Counted from the stretch's first letter, positions 43,660 through 53,563 are shown. The stretch: 62,038 nt of DNA from Myxococcales bacterium (GCA_014240065.1 JAAZXR010000024.1:1-62038), one strand, 5' to 3'. The notes: generated by a model from the sequence alone, not told the origin. Numbers and translations: made by a program.

Positions 43660-45316
43660 GCACCCCTCCTTTCATCACGTACAGCGGAGGTGATGAAGAG
43701 ATATCGAGGCCGGCGGCCCCGCCTCGTTCGCCACCCGCCCACGCCAACGCCAACGCGCGAAATACGAGCCGCGCCTGGTCCGTGGGGGGCCGGCCCTCTT
43801 GAAGTTCGAACGCCGCGTCGAAACCTCGCACGTCGAGGGCGGGCCCCACCATCGGAGCGAACACGTCCCCCTCCATCGCCGAGGCCGCGCGGGCGAGGAC
43901 CGCCGGCCCGAGGCCTTCGCTCGTCGTGTAAATTACCACGCGCGTACCTTCCCGCTCGCGCCGCCGAATTTGCCGCACCACGAACGCGACGCGCGCGAGC
44001 GCGTCGGCGATCAGCACGCCGGAAGAGGGGCGAAGTCTTCGCATCAGCCCATCGATCTTTGACGACAAGTCGGCGCCGCCCTCGTCGATCTTGATCATCG
44101 AGATCGAGAGGTCGCCGCCGTCACGGCCGCCGCTGCTGCCCAGGTTCGCGTTGGCGATCAGGGCCTCGACGCCTCGACCGTAGGCGTTGTCGGGGGCGAG
44201 CACGAACAGCTCGCGCAGGCCTCGCCGCTCGGCCTCGTCGACGAGGGTGGCGAGCCTCACCGAGAGGCTCTGCGCGACCCCTACCCCCCCACGCCGCGCC
44301 TCACCCGGAATCACAACGTTCGCTCCGATCTCGGCGGTCGCACGAATTTGGGCGGGCATGATCGGCCCCACGAGCCAGCCGGCGCCCCGCTGCAACAGCC
44401 GCCTCGAGGCGGCGACAGCGCTCGCTTCGGTCGATCCCGAATCTTCAAAAAAGACCTCGACCTCGCGCTCCACCGACAGCAGGGCAACGGCCACCGACAC
44501 CGCGGCGAGGTGCTCGCTCGCGAGGCCGGCGAGCCGCCCGCTGCGGGGGAGCGATACTCCCACGACCCGCGGTCGATTTTGGCATCGATCCACCCACCCC
44601 GGGTACGACCCCGCCACCGTCACGCCGGCGCGTAACGCAAAGCAGGCCCGCGCGTCACCTCCAGCGGCCGAGCCCGCGAGCGCCGACGCTTGCTCCAGCG
44701 AGAGCGCCTCCAACCTCGCCCTCAGCCGACCCTCCGCATACGAGGCCTCCACCGTCGCGTCGCCGAGGACCGCCCTCCATTCGGCCAGCGCCTCCGCCGC
44801 CGCGGCGGCCCCGCCGAGTCGATCGAGCGCGGCCGCCCGGGCGCCCCGCAGCTCGACCGTCGGGAGCCGGTCGTCGTTGGCGATCGCGCTCAGCAGACCG
44901 AGCGCGCGTCGAGCGCTGCCGCCGCGGGCCAGCGCCGACACAAGCACGCGCCGCAACTCGAACGTGAGGTCATCAGGCACACCCGGCAACGCGAGCCCCT
45001 CGTCGCACCACCGGATCGCCGCGGCGTCATCTCCGAGGCGCGCCGATTTTTTGCCCGAGAGCAGGTGCGACGCTGCCAGCTCTTGATGGCTCGCCTCTTC
45101 AGCGGAGCGCGCGGGCGAAGCCGCGTCGAGTCCCACGCCACGCGCCTTCGCCCGCGCTCCGGTGACAGCGCACGCCATGGTCGCGCCTGCGAGCAGACAC
45201 AGCGCCGTACTCAGCCGTTCCCTGCGAGAGCGCACGCGCTTGAACGCCGCCGCGCCGTATCTGGACCGCTGCACCCTTTCATCATAGTTCTGAACGCCCC
45301 GGACCCCAAGCCTCAA
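43631..45316 (-). CDS. Exported periplasmic-binding-protein-fold protein (LpoA/LivK-like)
   Basis: A protein of up to 561 residues with an N-terminal helical part (about residues 60-230, TPR-like) and a C-terminal type I periplasmic-binding fold (RPRVVGVSLPRSGRLAG, WLVGPIMPAQIRATAEIG, ELFVLAPDNAYGRGV). This plan resembles penicillin-binding protein activators such as LpoA, and branched-chain amino-acid receptors. The start is uncertain: the longest frame begins with TTG at 45316, while GTG at 45235 (VRSRRERLSTALCLLAG) gives a cleaner signal peptide. It overlaps rlmB and is divergent from the TPR/zincin-like gene. Confidence 0.72.
   Translation of the reverse strand: MRLGVRGVQNYDERVQRSRYGAAAFKRVRSRRERLSTALCLLAGATMACAVTGARAKARGVGLDAASPARSAEEASHQELAASHLLSGKKSARLGDDAAAIRWCDEGLALPGVPDDLTFELRRVLVSALARGGSARRALGLLSAIANDDRLPTVELRGARAAALDRLGGAAAAAEALAEWRAVLGDATVEASYAEGRLRARLEALSLEQASALAGSAAGGDARACFALRAGVTVAGSYPGWVDRCQNRPRVVGVSLPRSGRLAGLASEHLAAVSVAVALLSVEREVEVFFEDSGSTEASAVAASRRLLQRGAGWLVGPIMPAQIRATAEIGANVVIPGEARRGGVGVAQSLSVRLATLVDEAERRGLRELFVLAPDNAYGRGVEALIANANLGSSGGRDGGDLSISMIKIDEGGADLSSKIDGLMRRLRPSSGVLIADALARVAFVVRQIRRREREGTRVVIYTTSEGLGPAVLARAASAMEGDVFAPMVGPALDVRGFDAAFELQEGRPPTDQARLVFRALALAWAGGERGGAAGLDISSSPPLYVMKGGVLVPLAAQAP
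43665..43672 (-). promoter_or_regulatory. Strong Shine-Dalgarno site for rlmB (TTG start)
   Basis: AAAGGAGG on the minus strand, five bases before TTG 43659. It lies inside the coding end of the periplasmic-binding-fold gene, indicating translational coupling, and is the reason to accept a TTG start. Confidence 0.75.
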
Positions 45317-45400
45317 GTGGGCCCCCCTGCTTTTTTTTCCCGCGGCGTGAGGGCGCCGACGACCTACCGTTCCTCGCCCGGCGTGCTATCGTGCGCCACG

Positions 45401-46609
45401 GTGAGCAAGGACGAGTCCGACGACGAGCACCTCAGCGGCGAGGCCAGCCGATTTGCGGCCCACATCGATCGCGGATGGGGTCTGTTCGAGCGGGGAGAAT
45501 TCGCGGGCGCTCGAGAGTCCGCGGTCCTGGCTCGCGACCTGTGCCCTGGCGGCTGCGAGGCGCCGGTGTTGCTGGGCGCGATCGCCTCCGCGACGCTGCA
45601 ACCCGAGGCGGCGATCGAACACTACGCGCGGGCGCTCGAACTCGACGCTGACCTGCCAGAGGCCCTCATCCCCCTGGCGCAGATCTGGTTGCTTGACATG
45701 CAGGCGCCGTCGAGCGCCCGCGAGCTGTGCGAGCGCGCGCTCGAGACCAGCGACCTCCCTCACATCGACCGACTCGATCTCCGCGTCATCGCAGCTGAAT
45801 CCGCCGCCGCGGAGAATGACGAGCGGTGCGCCCGGGCGTACATTGAGGACGCCGACGAGGCCCCCCTCCTGCGCGCGGCGATGTCTGGGACCTCCGGCGA
45901 ATCCGAGGCCGCAATTCGTATCCTCTGCGGCGCGCTTGAGGATGACGCCCCTGACGAAGAGGAGCGCGCCGTCCTCTACCGCCGCTGCCGTGAAATGGCG
46001 CTGAGGATGGCTCGAATCTACATCGAATATGACGAAGCACAGCTCGCGCGTGAATGGCTTGAGCGCGCGATCGTCTGCGACAGCGAGGACGCCGACGCCT
46101 GGTACCTGCTCTCCGAGGCGCAGTTGAGGCTCGGCGATGTCGGCGAGGCGATGTCTTCGTCCCTGCGCGTGCTCCGGCTCGACCTCGCGGAAGAACTCCC
46201 GACATGGTGCCCGAGCGACGTGCTCTTTCACGCCGCCGCCAGAGAGTTCGTCGACACCTCGGACGTGCCGGAGTTGAGCGCCCTCGTCGCCGAGGACGCC
46301 CCCACACCCCTCCTTTGCCGGGAGCTCCCGAGCGAGGAGCTGGTCCTTGAGGGGATGGACCCGCGCGTGCCAGCCGTGCTGCTCGCGCATCGCTCGGAGG
46401 TCGCGGACTCGCCACCGCAGGTGACGGCGCTCGTCGTCTACCGCCGCAACGTCCTCCGCGCCGCCTCGTCCATCGAGCAGCTCCCACTGGTGATGGGCGA
46501 GGCCGTCCTGGAGGAGCTGGCGGCGTTCTACGGGTTCTCACCAGAGCGTCGCGCGCGACTGGGCCTGCCAGCTGTACCTGGTTCACCCGCCAAGGGACGA
46601 GCCCACTGA
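45401..46609 (+). CDS. TPR protein with inactive zincin-like (DUF1025-type) C-terminus
   Basis: A 402-residue protein starting with GTG (VSKDESDDEHLSGEAS). Residues about 15-250 are TPR-like helices (AIEHYARALELDADLPEAL). The C-terminus follows the plan of the small zincin-like metallopeptidase family PF06262 (ALVVYRRNVLRAA, then VLEELAAFYGFSPERRARLGL). The HExxH motif expected at this point reads EELAA (371-375), so both zinc His are lost and it is probably not a peptidase. Nearby it is divergent from the periplasmic-fold gene and converges on the PP2C gene. No signal peptide, so it is cytoplasmic. The family assignment is from motif reading only. Confidence 0.65.
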   Translation: MSKDESDDEHLSGEASRFAAHIDRGWGLFERGEFAGARESAVLARDLCPGGCEAPVLLGAIASATLQPEAAIEHYARALELDADLPEALIPLAQIWLLDMQAPSSARELCERALETSDLPHIDRLDLRVIAAESAAAENDERCARAYIEDADEAPLLRAAMSGTSGESEAAIRILCGALEDDAPDEEERAVLYRRCREMALRMARIYIEYDEAQLAREWLERAIVCDSEDADAWYLLSEAQLRLGDVGEAMSSSLRVLRLDLAEELPTWCPSDVLFHAAAREFVDTSDVPELSALVAEDAPTPLLCRELPSEELVLEGMDPRVPAVLLAHRSEVADSPPQVTALVVYRRNVLRAASSIEQLPLVMGEAVLEELAAFYGFSPERRARLGLPAVPGSPAKGRAH

Positions 46610-46619
46610 GGGCCGCGGG

Positions 46620-47909
46620 CTATCTGCGCGAACGAAACGGGGACAGGATCTCTAGCTCCCGCGTCCCGCTCTTGCTCGAGGAGGCGAGCGCGGTGGGTGC
46701 GGGCGCGAGCAACTTCTCGTCATCGAGTCGGGTCGCGAGCGACTGCGCGATCTTCCAGAGACACTTCACCGCGATGTCTGGCTCTGTCCGGACCAAGTTC
46801 ATAAACGCCTTCCGCTCAAGTCGCAACACTCGCACCTTCGACACCGCAGACACCGTCGCGGTCCGAGGCTGCCGAGACAGCAGCGCCATCTCGCCGAAGT
46901 GCGTGCCCTTCGTCAGTTTCGCGACGACCTCTTGACCCTTGCGGATCTCTACGCGCCCCTCTACGAGGATAAACATGGAGTCATCTCGGGCCCCTTCCTT
47001 GACCAGCACCGACCCGTCCGCGTGACTCTCCGCCTTGAACAGTCCGCCGAGGCGCATCAACTCTCGCATCTCGAGATCGATGAACAGCGAGATGTGTCGC
47101 AGGGCCCGGAGATCCGAGTCGATCGCCAGCGACCGCTGCGACCGGGCCGCCCCCCCTGGGGGCTCACTCGCGACGATCAGCGCCGTGATATTGTCAGACC
47201 CTCCCCGCTTGTTGGCGAGCTCGACGAGCGCCTCCACGCCCTTCTCCAACACGTCTGGCTGCATCAACGTGGCGAGCTCGACCAGATCCTCCGTGTAGCT
47301 GTGGAGCCCGTCGGAGCACAGCAAGAAACGATCACCCTCGGAGATGTCGACGGTGAGCGTGTCCACCTTGACAGAGGCCTGCACCCCGACGCCGCGCGTG
47401 ATCATGTGCGCGTGGGGGCTCTTCTCCGCTTCTTGCAGCGTCATCCACCCCGCCTTCACCGCGTCGTTGAGGTAGGTGTGGTCGTCCGTCAGCTGCCACG
47501 CCGCGCCGGCGCGGCACATGTACACGCGGCTGTCCCCCACGTGTCCAATATGCGCCCGACCTTCACGCGCGAGCACGGCGACACAGGTGGTCCCCATCCC
47601 ATGCCTCCCCGTGTGCTGCGCGCCCTCGTCAAACACCGCGCGAGAGGCAATCTCGATCGAGTTCCGCAGGATCCGCTCAAGCGTCGGCGAGTCCCCACGC
47701 TCGACCGCGGAGTCAATCTCCTGGGCGCGAGCGTCGACCTCCCGCTGGATCGTCTCGGCGGCGAGCCGCGAGGCCACCTCCCCAGACGCGTGTCCTCCCA
47801 TGCCGTCGCAAACGATGAAGATCCCACGTTCTTGATCGCAGATGAAGAAGTCCTCGTTGTGACCTCTCGCCTGCCCCACATCCGTCTTGCCAGCGCCGGA
47901 GAATTCCAT
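46620..47909 (-). CDS. PP2C-type Ser/Thr phosphatase fused to a cyclic-nucleotide-binding domain
   Basis: A 429-residue two-domain signalling protein. Residues 1-245 are a PP2C phosphatase with the metal motifs GHNEDFF, VCDGMGGHASGE, GHVGDSRVYM, LLCSDGLHSY and GGSDNITALIV, all intact. Residues about 275-395 form a cNMP-binding fold (GSVLVKEGARDDSMFILVEG, THFGEMALLSRQPRTATVSA, with the Glu and Arg of the phosphate cassette). A cyclic nucleotide could therefore control dephosphorylation. It lies 61 bases downstream of dnaE on the same strand. The kinase it opposes is not in the window. Confidence 0.9.
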   Translation of the reverse strand: MEFSGAGKTDVGQARGHNEDFFICDQERGIFIVCDGMGGHASGEVASRLAAETIQREVDARAQEIDSAVERGDSPTLERILRNSIEIASRAVFDEGAQHTGRHGMGTTCVAVLAREGRAHIGHVGDSRVYMCRAGAAWQLTDDHTYLNDAVKAGWMTLQEAEKSPHAHMITRGVGVQASVKVDTLTVDISEGDRFLLCSDGLHSYTEDLVELATLMQPDVLEKGVEALVELANKRGGSDNITALIVASEPPGGAARSQRSLAIDSDLRALRHISLFIDLEMRELMRLGGLFKAESHADGSVLVKEGARDDSMFILVEGRVEIRKGQEVVAKLTKGTHFGEMALLSRQPRTATVSAVSKVRVLRLERKAFMNLVRTEPDIAVKCLWKIAQSLATRLDDEKLLAPAPTALASSSKSGTRELEILSPFRSRR

Positions 47910-47970
47910 GGCGTCATTGTGCCCCAGTCCGCCGCCGGTGGGAAGCGTAATGCACCCCCACGAACGTTGG

Positions 47971-50900
47971 TTAGAGCGCCTCGGCCACCCGACGGCCGAA
48001 CAGCCGCTCCAGGGCGATCATCAGGTCATCGTCCACCGACACCTTGAACTTGTCGCCAAACACGAGCCGAGTTCGAAAGGACTCCTTGACCACGACGTCA
48101 AAGTGCATCGGGTAGACGCCCCGATGATCCGCCACCAGGTGTTTCAGACCGAGGACTCGCTCATCCGTGAGCTCGTGCGCCTCGACCCGCACGAGCACCC
48201 CCCTGGCCTTCGTCTTCCTAATATCGCGCAGGGCTTGGGCACCCGAGATCAGAATTTTGCGACTCTCGATCTCATCGCTGCCCTCGATTTGGCTCACTTC
48301 GAGGCGCCCGGTCACGATGACAGGCTCCTCGTCGAGCCCGAGGAAGAACTCTCCGAGCGTCTCCGACGGGCCATCCGAGGGGGAGGCGCCGCCGCTGAGC
48401 GACTGCCCCCACGCGCGCGTGAACGCGACGCACTCCACCCGACCGACCTGATCTTCGAGCTGAAAGAACCCCATCGGCCCCCTGCCAGAGCGGGTCTGGA
48501 CCTCCCGAAGCTCGCACACCATCCCCCCTACACGCACGTCTTTGCCCGCCAAATGAACCCCGAGCCCGTCCGTCCGGACCGTCGCGTGCCGCGCTATCTC
48601 CATCTGATAACGATCGAGCGGGTGCCCCGTCAGATAAAATCCGAGCGCCTCGTTTTCGTTGCGCAAGCGCGTCCGCGTGTCCCACGGTCGCTCGCTCGCG
48701 TAGGTCTCCACGTATTCGATGCTCGGATCGCCGAGCGCGGCGAACAAACTCACCTGATTCGTGCCGCGATCGCGCGCGGCGGATTGTCCCTGCTCCACCG
48801 CCGCGTCAATCGTGGCGAACAACACGCTCCGGCTGTGCTCCCGGGCCACGCCATCAAACGCCCCCGACATCACCAGCCCCTCTAGGGTCCGTTTGTTGAC
48901 CCGCTTCAGGTCCACTCGACGGGCAAATTCGAAGACGCTCTCGTAGGCCCCCTCGCCTTCGCGGGCGTTCATGATCGACTCCACAGCGTTGGCACCAACG
49001 TTGCGCACGCCGCCAAGACCGAACCGGATCGCGCGAACGAGGCCGCTCGCCTCATCGCGGTGCTCGACGACGGAGAAGTCACTCTCGGACTCATTGACAC
49101 ACGGCGCCAACACCTTGATTCCCATGGACCGGGCCTCGGCGATGAACTTGACCACGTTCTCGCTCTTGTCTTTGTCACAAGACATCAGCGCGGCCATGAA
49201 CGGCTCTGGATAGTGATGCTTAAGAAAGGCGGTGCGGTAGGTGATGAGCCCGTATGCCGCGGAGTGAGACTTGTTAAATCCGTAGCCCGCGAACTTGTCG
49301 ATGAGGTCGAAGATCTCGTCGCCGAGCGCCTTCGGGATGTCATGGCTGTGACGGCACCCCTCCACGAACAGCTCGCGCTGCCGATCCATCTCCGCCTTCT
49401 TCTTCTTCCCCATGGCGCGCCGCATGATGTCCGCGCCGCCGAGCGTGAAGCCCGCCAGCACTTGCGCCGCCTGCATGACCTGCTCTTGGTACACAAAGAC
49501 CCCGTAGGTCTCCTTGAGGACGTCCTCGAGCAGCGGATGCGGGTAGACGATCTCTTGGCGCCCGTGCTTGCACTCGATGAACTGGTCGACCATCCCCCCC
49601 TCAAGCGGGCCCGGTCGATACAGCGCGACGGCGGCGACGATGTCCTCGAAGCAGTCTGGCTGGAGGCGCTTGAGCAGGGTCTTGAAGCCGCTGGACTCCA
49701 GCTGAAACACCCCCGTAGTCTCCCCCTTGCTGATCATCTCGAAGACCCCTGCGTCGTCCATCGCGACCGCGTCTATCTCGAAGTCCCCGCTGCCGTCGAG
49801 ACGCCGGATCAGCCGCTCTGCGGTCGCGATGACCGTGAGGGTCTTGAGCCCGAGGAAGTCAAACTTCACGAGCCCGGCGGTCTCCACGTCCGTCATCGTG
49901 TATTGGGTGACAATCTTACCGTCGGCCTTAAAGCACGGGACGTGCTCCCACAGGTCACGGTTGCCGATGACGATGCCCGCCGCGTGCATGCCCGCGTGTC
50001 GATTCAGGCCTTCGAGCGAGCAGCCCACGTCGAGGATCCGGGCGACCTCTCCATCGAGGTCGGCGCGCATCCTCAGTTTCTTCGCGGCGTCCGCCACCTC
50101 CACCACATCCTTAAGCTCCTTGGCCTTGCTCTTGTCCTTGCGCATCGCTTTCTTGAGCGGCGCAGGATCGGTCATGCACATGGACAGCGACACCTTTGGG
50201 CCCTCGGGGACCAGCTTCGCGATCTCGTTGCCAAATGATGGCGGGTGACCGAGCGTTCGGCACACATCCCGGACGAGCCCACGTGCCTTCAGGCTGTGAA
50301 AGGTCGCGATCTGGCCGACCCGCGAGGCGCCGTATCTCTCGGTCACGTACTGCAGCACCTCCTCGCGCCGATCCATACAAAAATCGATGTCGAAGTCCGG
50401 CATGGAGACGCGCTCCGGGTTCAAAAAACGCTCGAAGAGCAGGTTGTACTGCATCGGGTCGATGTCCGTAATACCCATGGCGTAGGCCGCGATAGAGCCG
50501 GCGCCTGAACCACGGCCGGGACCCACCGGGACCCCGAGCACCTTCGCCTCTCGGATGAAGTCCCAGACGATCAAAAAATAGCCCGGAAAATTCATGGAGA
50601 CGATGATGTCGAGCTCGGTCTCGAGCCGCGCTCGATACAGATCCTCGTTGGGACGAATCCCTCGCGCGCGCAGCTCGAGGAGGCGGACCTGCAGGCCATC
50701 GCGAGCCACCTTGCGCAGGTAGCCGCCCATGTCGAGACTCGCCTCGTCAGGAATTTGAAAGTTGGGCAACTCCGGGTTCCCGAGCGACAGCTCCACGTTG
50801 CACATCTGCGCGATGCGACAGGCGTTCTCGAAGGCAGACGGATACTGCGAGAAGTAGCCCATCATCTGCGCTTCCGTCTTGATATAGAATTCGTCGCACG

Positions 50901-51639
50901 AGTGCCTGAGCCGGTTCTCGTCGTCGAACTTTCGCCCCATGCCCATGCACATCAAAATCTCATGGGCGTAGGCCTCCTCCCGGTTCACGTAGTGGCAGTC
51001 ATTCGTGGCCACCAAAGGGACGTCGAGGTCCCTCCCGAACTGAGCGAGGTGAGCGTTCACCACTTCTTGCTGCGCCATCCGATTCGGCTGCAGCTCCAGG
51101 AAGTATGAGCCGGGCTCGAAGATGTCCTTGTATTCGAGGATGGTCTCTCGCGCGTCGTCCATCCGATCCTCGTTGATCAGCTTGGAGATGTGCCCCCCGA
51201 GGCACGCCGAGAGCCCTATCAACCCCTCGCTGTGCTCGCGCAGCATCTGCCGATCGATACGAGGGTTGTAATAAAATCCTCGCAGGTGACCGAAGCTCAC
51301 CAAGCGCTGGAGGTTCTGAAATCCGACCTCGTTCTTCGCGAGGAGGACGATGTGAAAATTCCTGCGATCGGTCTTGGCGGCGGCCTCCCCCTCCGACATG
51401 TACGCCTCGCAGCCAAAAATCGGCTTGACGCCGTGGGCCTTCGCGGTCTGAAAAAACTGCACGGCCCCGAACATATTGCCGTGGTCTGTGACGGCGACGG
51501 ACTTCATCCCTCGCTCGCGGACCTTCCCGCACAGATCCTTCATCCGAATCGCGCCGTCGAGGAGCGAATACTGGGAGTGAAGATGGAGGTGAGCGAAGTC
51601 GGAGGTCCCCGTCACGTCGCCAGTGCCGTCGAGCGCCAT
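47971..51639 (-). CDS. dnaE: DNA polymerase III alpha subunit
   Basis: Replicative polymerase subunit of 1222 residues. The start ATG at 51639 (MALDGTGDVTG) is preferred to an upstream frame. The N-terminal PHP domain keeps HLHLHSQYSLLDG and VTDHGNMFG. The palm has MPDFDIDFCMDRREEV with the catalytic Asp pair. The rest contains GRGSGAGSIAAYAMGI, RPGPLEGGMVDQFI and AYGLITYRTAFLKHHYPEPF. A C-terminal OB fold and tail follow. Length and order match DnaE1. The PHP domain seems complete, but proofreading activity cannot be inferred from that alone. Confidence 0.95.
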   Translation of the reverse strand: MALDGTGDVTGTSDFAHLHLHSQYSLLDGAIRMKDLCGKVRERGMKSVAVTDHGNMFGAVQFFQTAKAHGVKPIFGCEAYMSEGEAAAKTDRRNFHIVLLAKNEVGFQNLQRLVSFGHLRGFYYNPRIDRQMLREHSEGLIGLSACLGGHISKLINEDRMDDARETILEYKDIFEPGSYFLELQPNRMAQQEVVNAHLAQFGRDLDVPLVATNDCHYVNREEAYAHEILMCMGMGRKFDDENRLRHSCDEFYIKTEAQMMGYFSQYPSAFENACRIAQMCNVELSLGNPELPNFQIPDEASLDMGGYLRKVARDGLQVRLLELRARGIRPNEDLYRARLETELDIIVSMNFPGYFLIVWDFIREAKVLGVPVGPGRGSGAGSIAAYAMGITDIDPMQYNLLFERFLNPERVSMPDFDIDFCMDRREEVLQYVTERYGASRVGQIATFHSLKARGLVRDVCRTLGHPPSFGNEIAKLVPEGPKVSLSMCMTDPAPLKKAMRKDKSKAKELKDVVEVADAAKKLRMRADLDGEVARILDVGCSLEGLNRHAGMHAAGIVIGNRDLWEHVPCFKADGKIVTQYTMTDVETAGLVKFDFLGLKTLTVIATAERLIRRLDGSGDFEIDAVAMDDAGVFEMISKGETTGVFQLESSGFKTLLKRLQPDCFEDIVAAVALYRPGPLEGGMVDQFIECKHGRQEIVYPHPLLEDVLKETYGVFVYQEQVMQAAQVLAGFTLGGADIMRRAMGKKKKAEMDRQRELFVEGCRHSHDIPKALGDEIFDLIDKFAGYGFNKSHSAAYGLITYRTAFLKHHYPEPFMAALMSCDKDKSENVVKFIAEARSMGIKVLAPCVNESESDFSVVEHRDEASGLVRAIRFGLGGVRNVGANAVESIMNAREGEGAYESVFEFARRVDLKRVNKRTLEGLVMSGAFDGVAREHSRSVLFATIDAAVEQGQSAARDRGTNQVSLFAALGDPSIEYVETYASERPWDTRTRLRNENEALGFYLTGHPLDRYQMEIARHATVRTDGLGVHLAGKDVRVGGMVCELREVQTRSGRGPMGFFQLEDQVGRVECVAFTRAWGQSLSGGASPSDGPSETLGEFFLGLDEEPVIVTGRLEVSQIEGSDEIESRKILISGAQALRDIRKTKARGVLVRVEAHELTDERVLGLKHLVADHRGVYPMHFDVVVKESFRTRLVFGDKFKVSVDDDLMIALERLFGRRVAEAL

Positions 51640-51905
51640 GGATCGGAATCTAGCGCAGGCGGCCCCGCCGCATGGGACTTCCGGCGGTCTAGAAATGAAC
51701 AATCACTGACGTTTGGCCGTTTTCCAGCCCAGACCCGAGAGATCCCCCCGCGCATGCGCCCCGCGGTGAAAACGCGCCTTCACCGCACGAGCATGGAGTG
51801 GCGGCCCCGCCAGCGCCGGGGTCCCGCCGCGCCGCGAAAACTCACCTGCCCCGCCACCTCCCCCCCTAGACACGGCCGCGAGTCCAGCCTAGCGTGCCGG
51901 CCGTC

Positions 51906-52325
51906 ATGCAGCGCACCTTCGCCCTCATCAAACCTGACGCGGTGGCCGCCGGCCATCAGTCCGCCATCCTCTCCCGCATTCAAAGCGAGGGCCTCAGGGT
52001 CGTCGCGCTGAAGTCCCTGCGCCTGAGCAAAGCTCAAGCGGAAGGCTTCTACCACGTGCACGCGGAGCGCCCGTTCTTCGGCGACCTGGTCACCTTCATG
52101 ACCGAAGGACCCATCGTGGCCATGGCCCTCGAGGGTGAAGACGCCATCCGCCGATGGCGCGACCTGATGGGTCCGACCGACGCCGCCGCCGCTCCTGCGG
52201 ACACCCTCCGCGGTCAGTTCGGGACCAACATCGAGCGCAACGCGACCCACGGCTCCGACGCCACGGACACCGCCGCCTTCGAGCTGGGCTTTTTCTTCAG
52301 CGGCCTCGAGCTCGCCGGGCTCTAA
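51906..52325 (+). CDS. ndk: Nucleoside diphosphate kinase
   Basis: A 139-residue NDK that balances NTP/dNTP pools through a phosphohistidine intermediate. The start RTFALIKPDAV, the Kpn-loop region and the active site NIERNATHGSD with catalytic His115 are all present. GTG 51894 would add four residues (MPAV) and is an equal alternative start. The gene is divergent from dnaE and is followed 47 bases later by rlmN. Confidence 0.95.
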   Translation: MQRTFALIKPDAVAAGHQSAILSRIQSEGLRVVALKSLRLSKAQAEGFYHVHAERPFFGDLVTFMTEGPIVAMALEGEDAIRRWRDLMGPTDAAAAPADTLRGQFGTNIERNATHGSDATDTAAFELGFFFSGLELAGL

Positions 52326-52372
52326 GCCCCGCGCTGCGGGGCGCCGCGACCTCGTAGTATCATAGAGGACTC

Positions 52373-53563
52373 ATGGTCGCGCTCGTGCCCATTCGCAAGC
52401 CGGCGAGGGGAATCCCTCGCCCGCTTCGCCCCAACCTTCGCGGGCTCACGCGGATCCAGCTGGAGACGTTTGTCACGTCCAAACTGGGCGCGCCGCGATT
52501 TCGAGCAGATCAAATCTTCGAGTGGGTCCACCGGCACCGCGCCAGCGACGTGCACGAGATGACGAATCTCCCCAAGCCGCTCCGGAGCCTCATCGACGAG
52601 CACGCAGACCTGCGCCGCCTCGAGCGGCACGGTGACTTCGTGGCGCGCGACGGCACCCGAAAGCTGCGCTTGAGGACACTGGACGGCCACTACATCGAGA
52701 GCGTCCTCATCCCCAATGACCAGCGCGGCTTCACCCTCTGCGTCAGCTCACAGGTCGGATGCTCCATGACCTGCCGGTTCTGCGCGACCGCGAGTCTGAC
52801 CTTCGAGCGAAGCTTGGCCGCGTGGGAGATCGTCGACCAAATCGAGCAAGCGCAAGATCTGCTCGAGCAAGCCTCCCAACGGGAGGGGCGCGACCACGGG
52901 AGGAGCGACGATCCCGAGTCCTGGCCCTACCGGCTGTCCAACGTGGTCTACATGGGGATGGGAGAGCCGCTTCATAACTTCATCCCCGTCAAAGCGTCGG
53001 TGGAGATCGTGACCGATCCAAAGGGTGCAGCGATCACAGCCCGAAGAATCACCATCTCAACCTCGGGCCTCGTCCCGGCCATTGAACGATTCTCCCGGGA
53101 TCCGCTGAGCGCCCAGGTGGGGCTCGCGGTCAGCTTGAACGCCACCACCGACGACGTGCGTGACGACGTCATGCCCATCAACCTGAAGTGGCCACTCTTG
53201 GCGCTGCTCAACGCCGTTCGCGCGCTGCCGGACGCGCGACGAAGAGACCTCACCTTCGAGTACGTGCTGCTCAGCGAGGTCAACGACTTCGAGGACGACG
53301 CGCACCGGCTCGCGGACCTCGTCCGTGAATTCGACTGCCATATCAACGTCATCCCATTTAACCCGCACCCGCACGCCCCCTACAAGAGGCCATCATCCAA
53401 TCGCGTTCGTCGCTTCATGGATGTCGCGAAACGACGAGGGCTCCGCGTATACCTTCGAACGCCACGAGGCGATGATATCGGGGCCGCGTGCGGTCAGCTC
53501 GCGCTTGAAGGGGAGTCAGGGCAAGCGCCGGCCGCTCCTCTCGAGGAGGGACGCACCACGTGA
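52373..53563 (+). CDS. rlmN: Radical SAM 23S rRNA/tRNA (adenine-C2)-methyltransferase
   Basis: A 396-residue radical-SAM enzyme that methylates A2503 of 23S rRNA. The cluster motif is C130-SMT-C134-RF-C137. VVYMGMGEPLHN and the C-terminal GAACGQLA, whose Cys forms the methyl intermediate, are conserved. GAGGA shortly before the ATG supports the start. An insertion of about 25 charged residues (DLLEQASQREGRDHG...) after the first helical segment is absent from typical RlmN. The stop overlaps the next start (GTGA). Confidence 0.95.
   Translation: MVALVPIRKPARGIPRPLRPNLRGLTRIQLETFVTSKLGAPRFRADQIFEWVHRHRASDVHEMTNLPKPLRSLIDEHADLRRLERHGDFVARDGTRKLRLRTLDGHYIESVLIPNDQRGFTLCVSSQVGCSMTCRFCATASLTFERSLAAWEIVDQIEQAQDLLEQASQREGRDHGRSDDPESWPYRLSNVVYMGMGEPLHNFIPVKASVEIVTDPKGAAITARRITISTSGLVPAIERFSRDPLSAQVGLAVSLNATTDDVRDDVMPINLKWPLLALLNAVRALPDARRRDLTFEYVLLSEVNDFEDDAHRLADLVREFDCHINVIPFNPHPHAPYKRPSSNRVRRFMDVAKRRGLRVYLRTPRGDDIGAACGQLALEGESGQAPAAPLEEGRTT

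Noticed and set aside
45401-46609. Active zinc peptidase call
   Set aside because: The expected HExxH is EELAA, so catalytic His are absent; only a fold assignment is kept.
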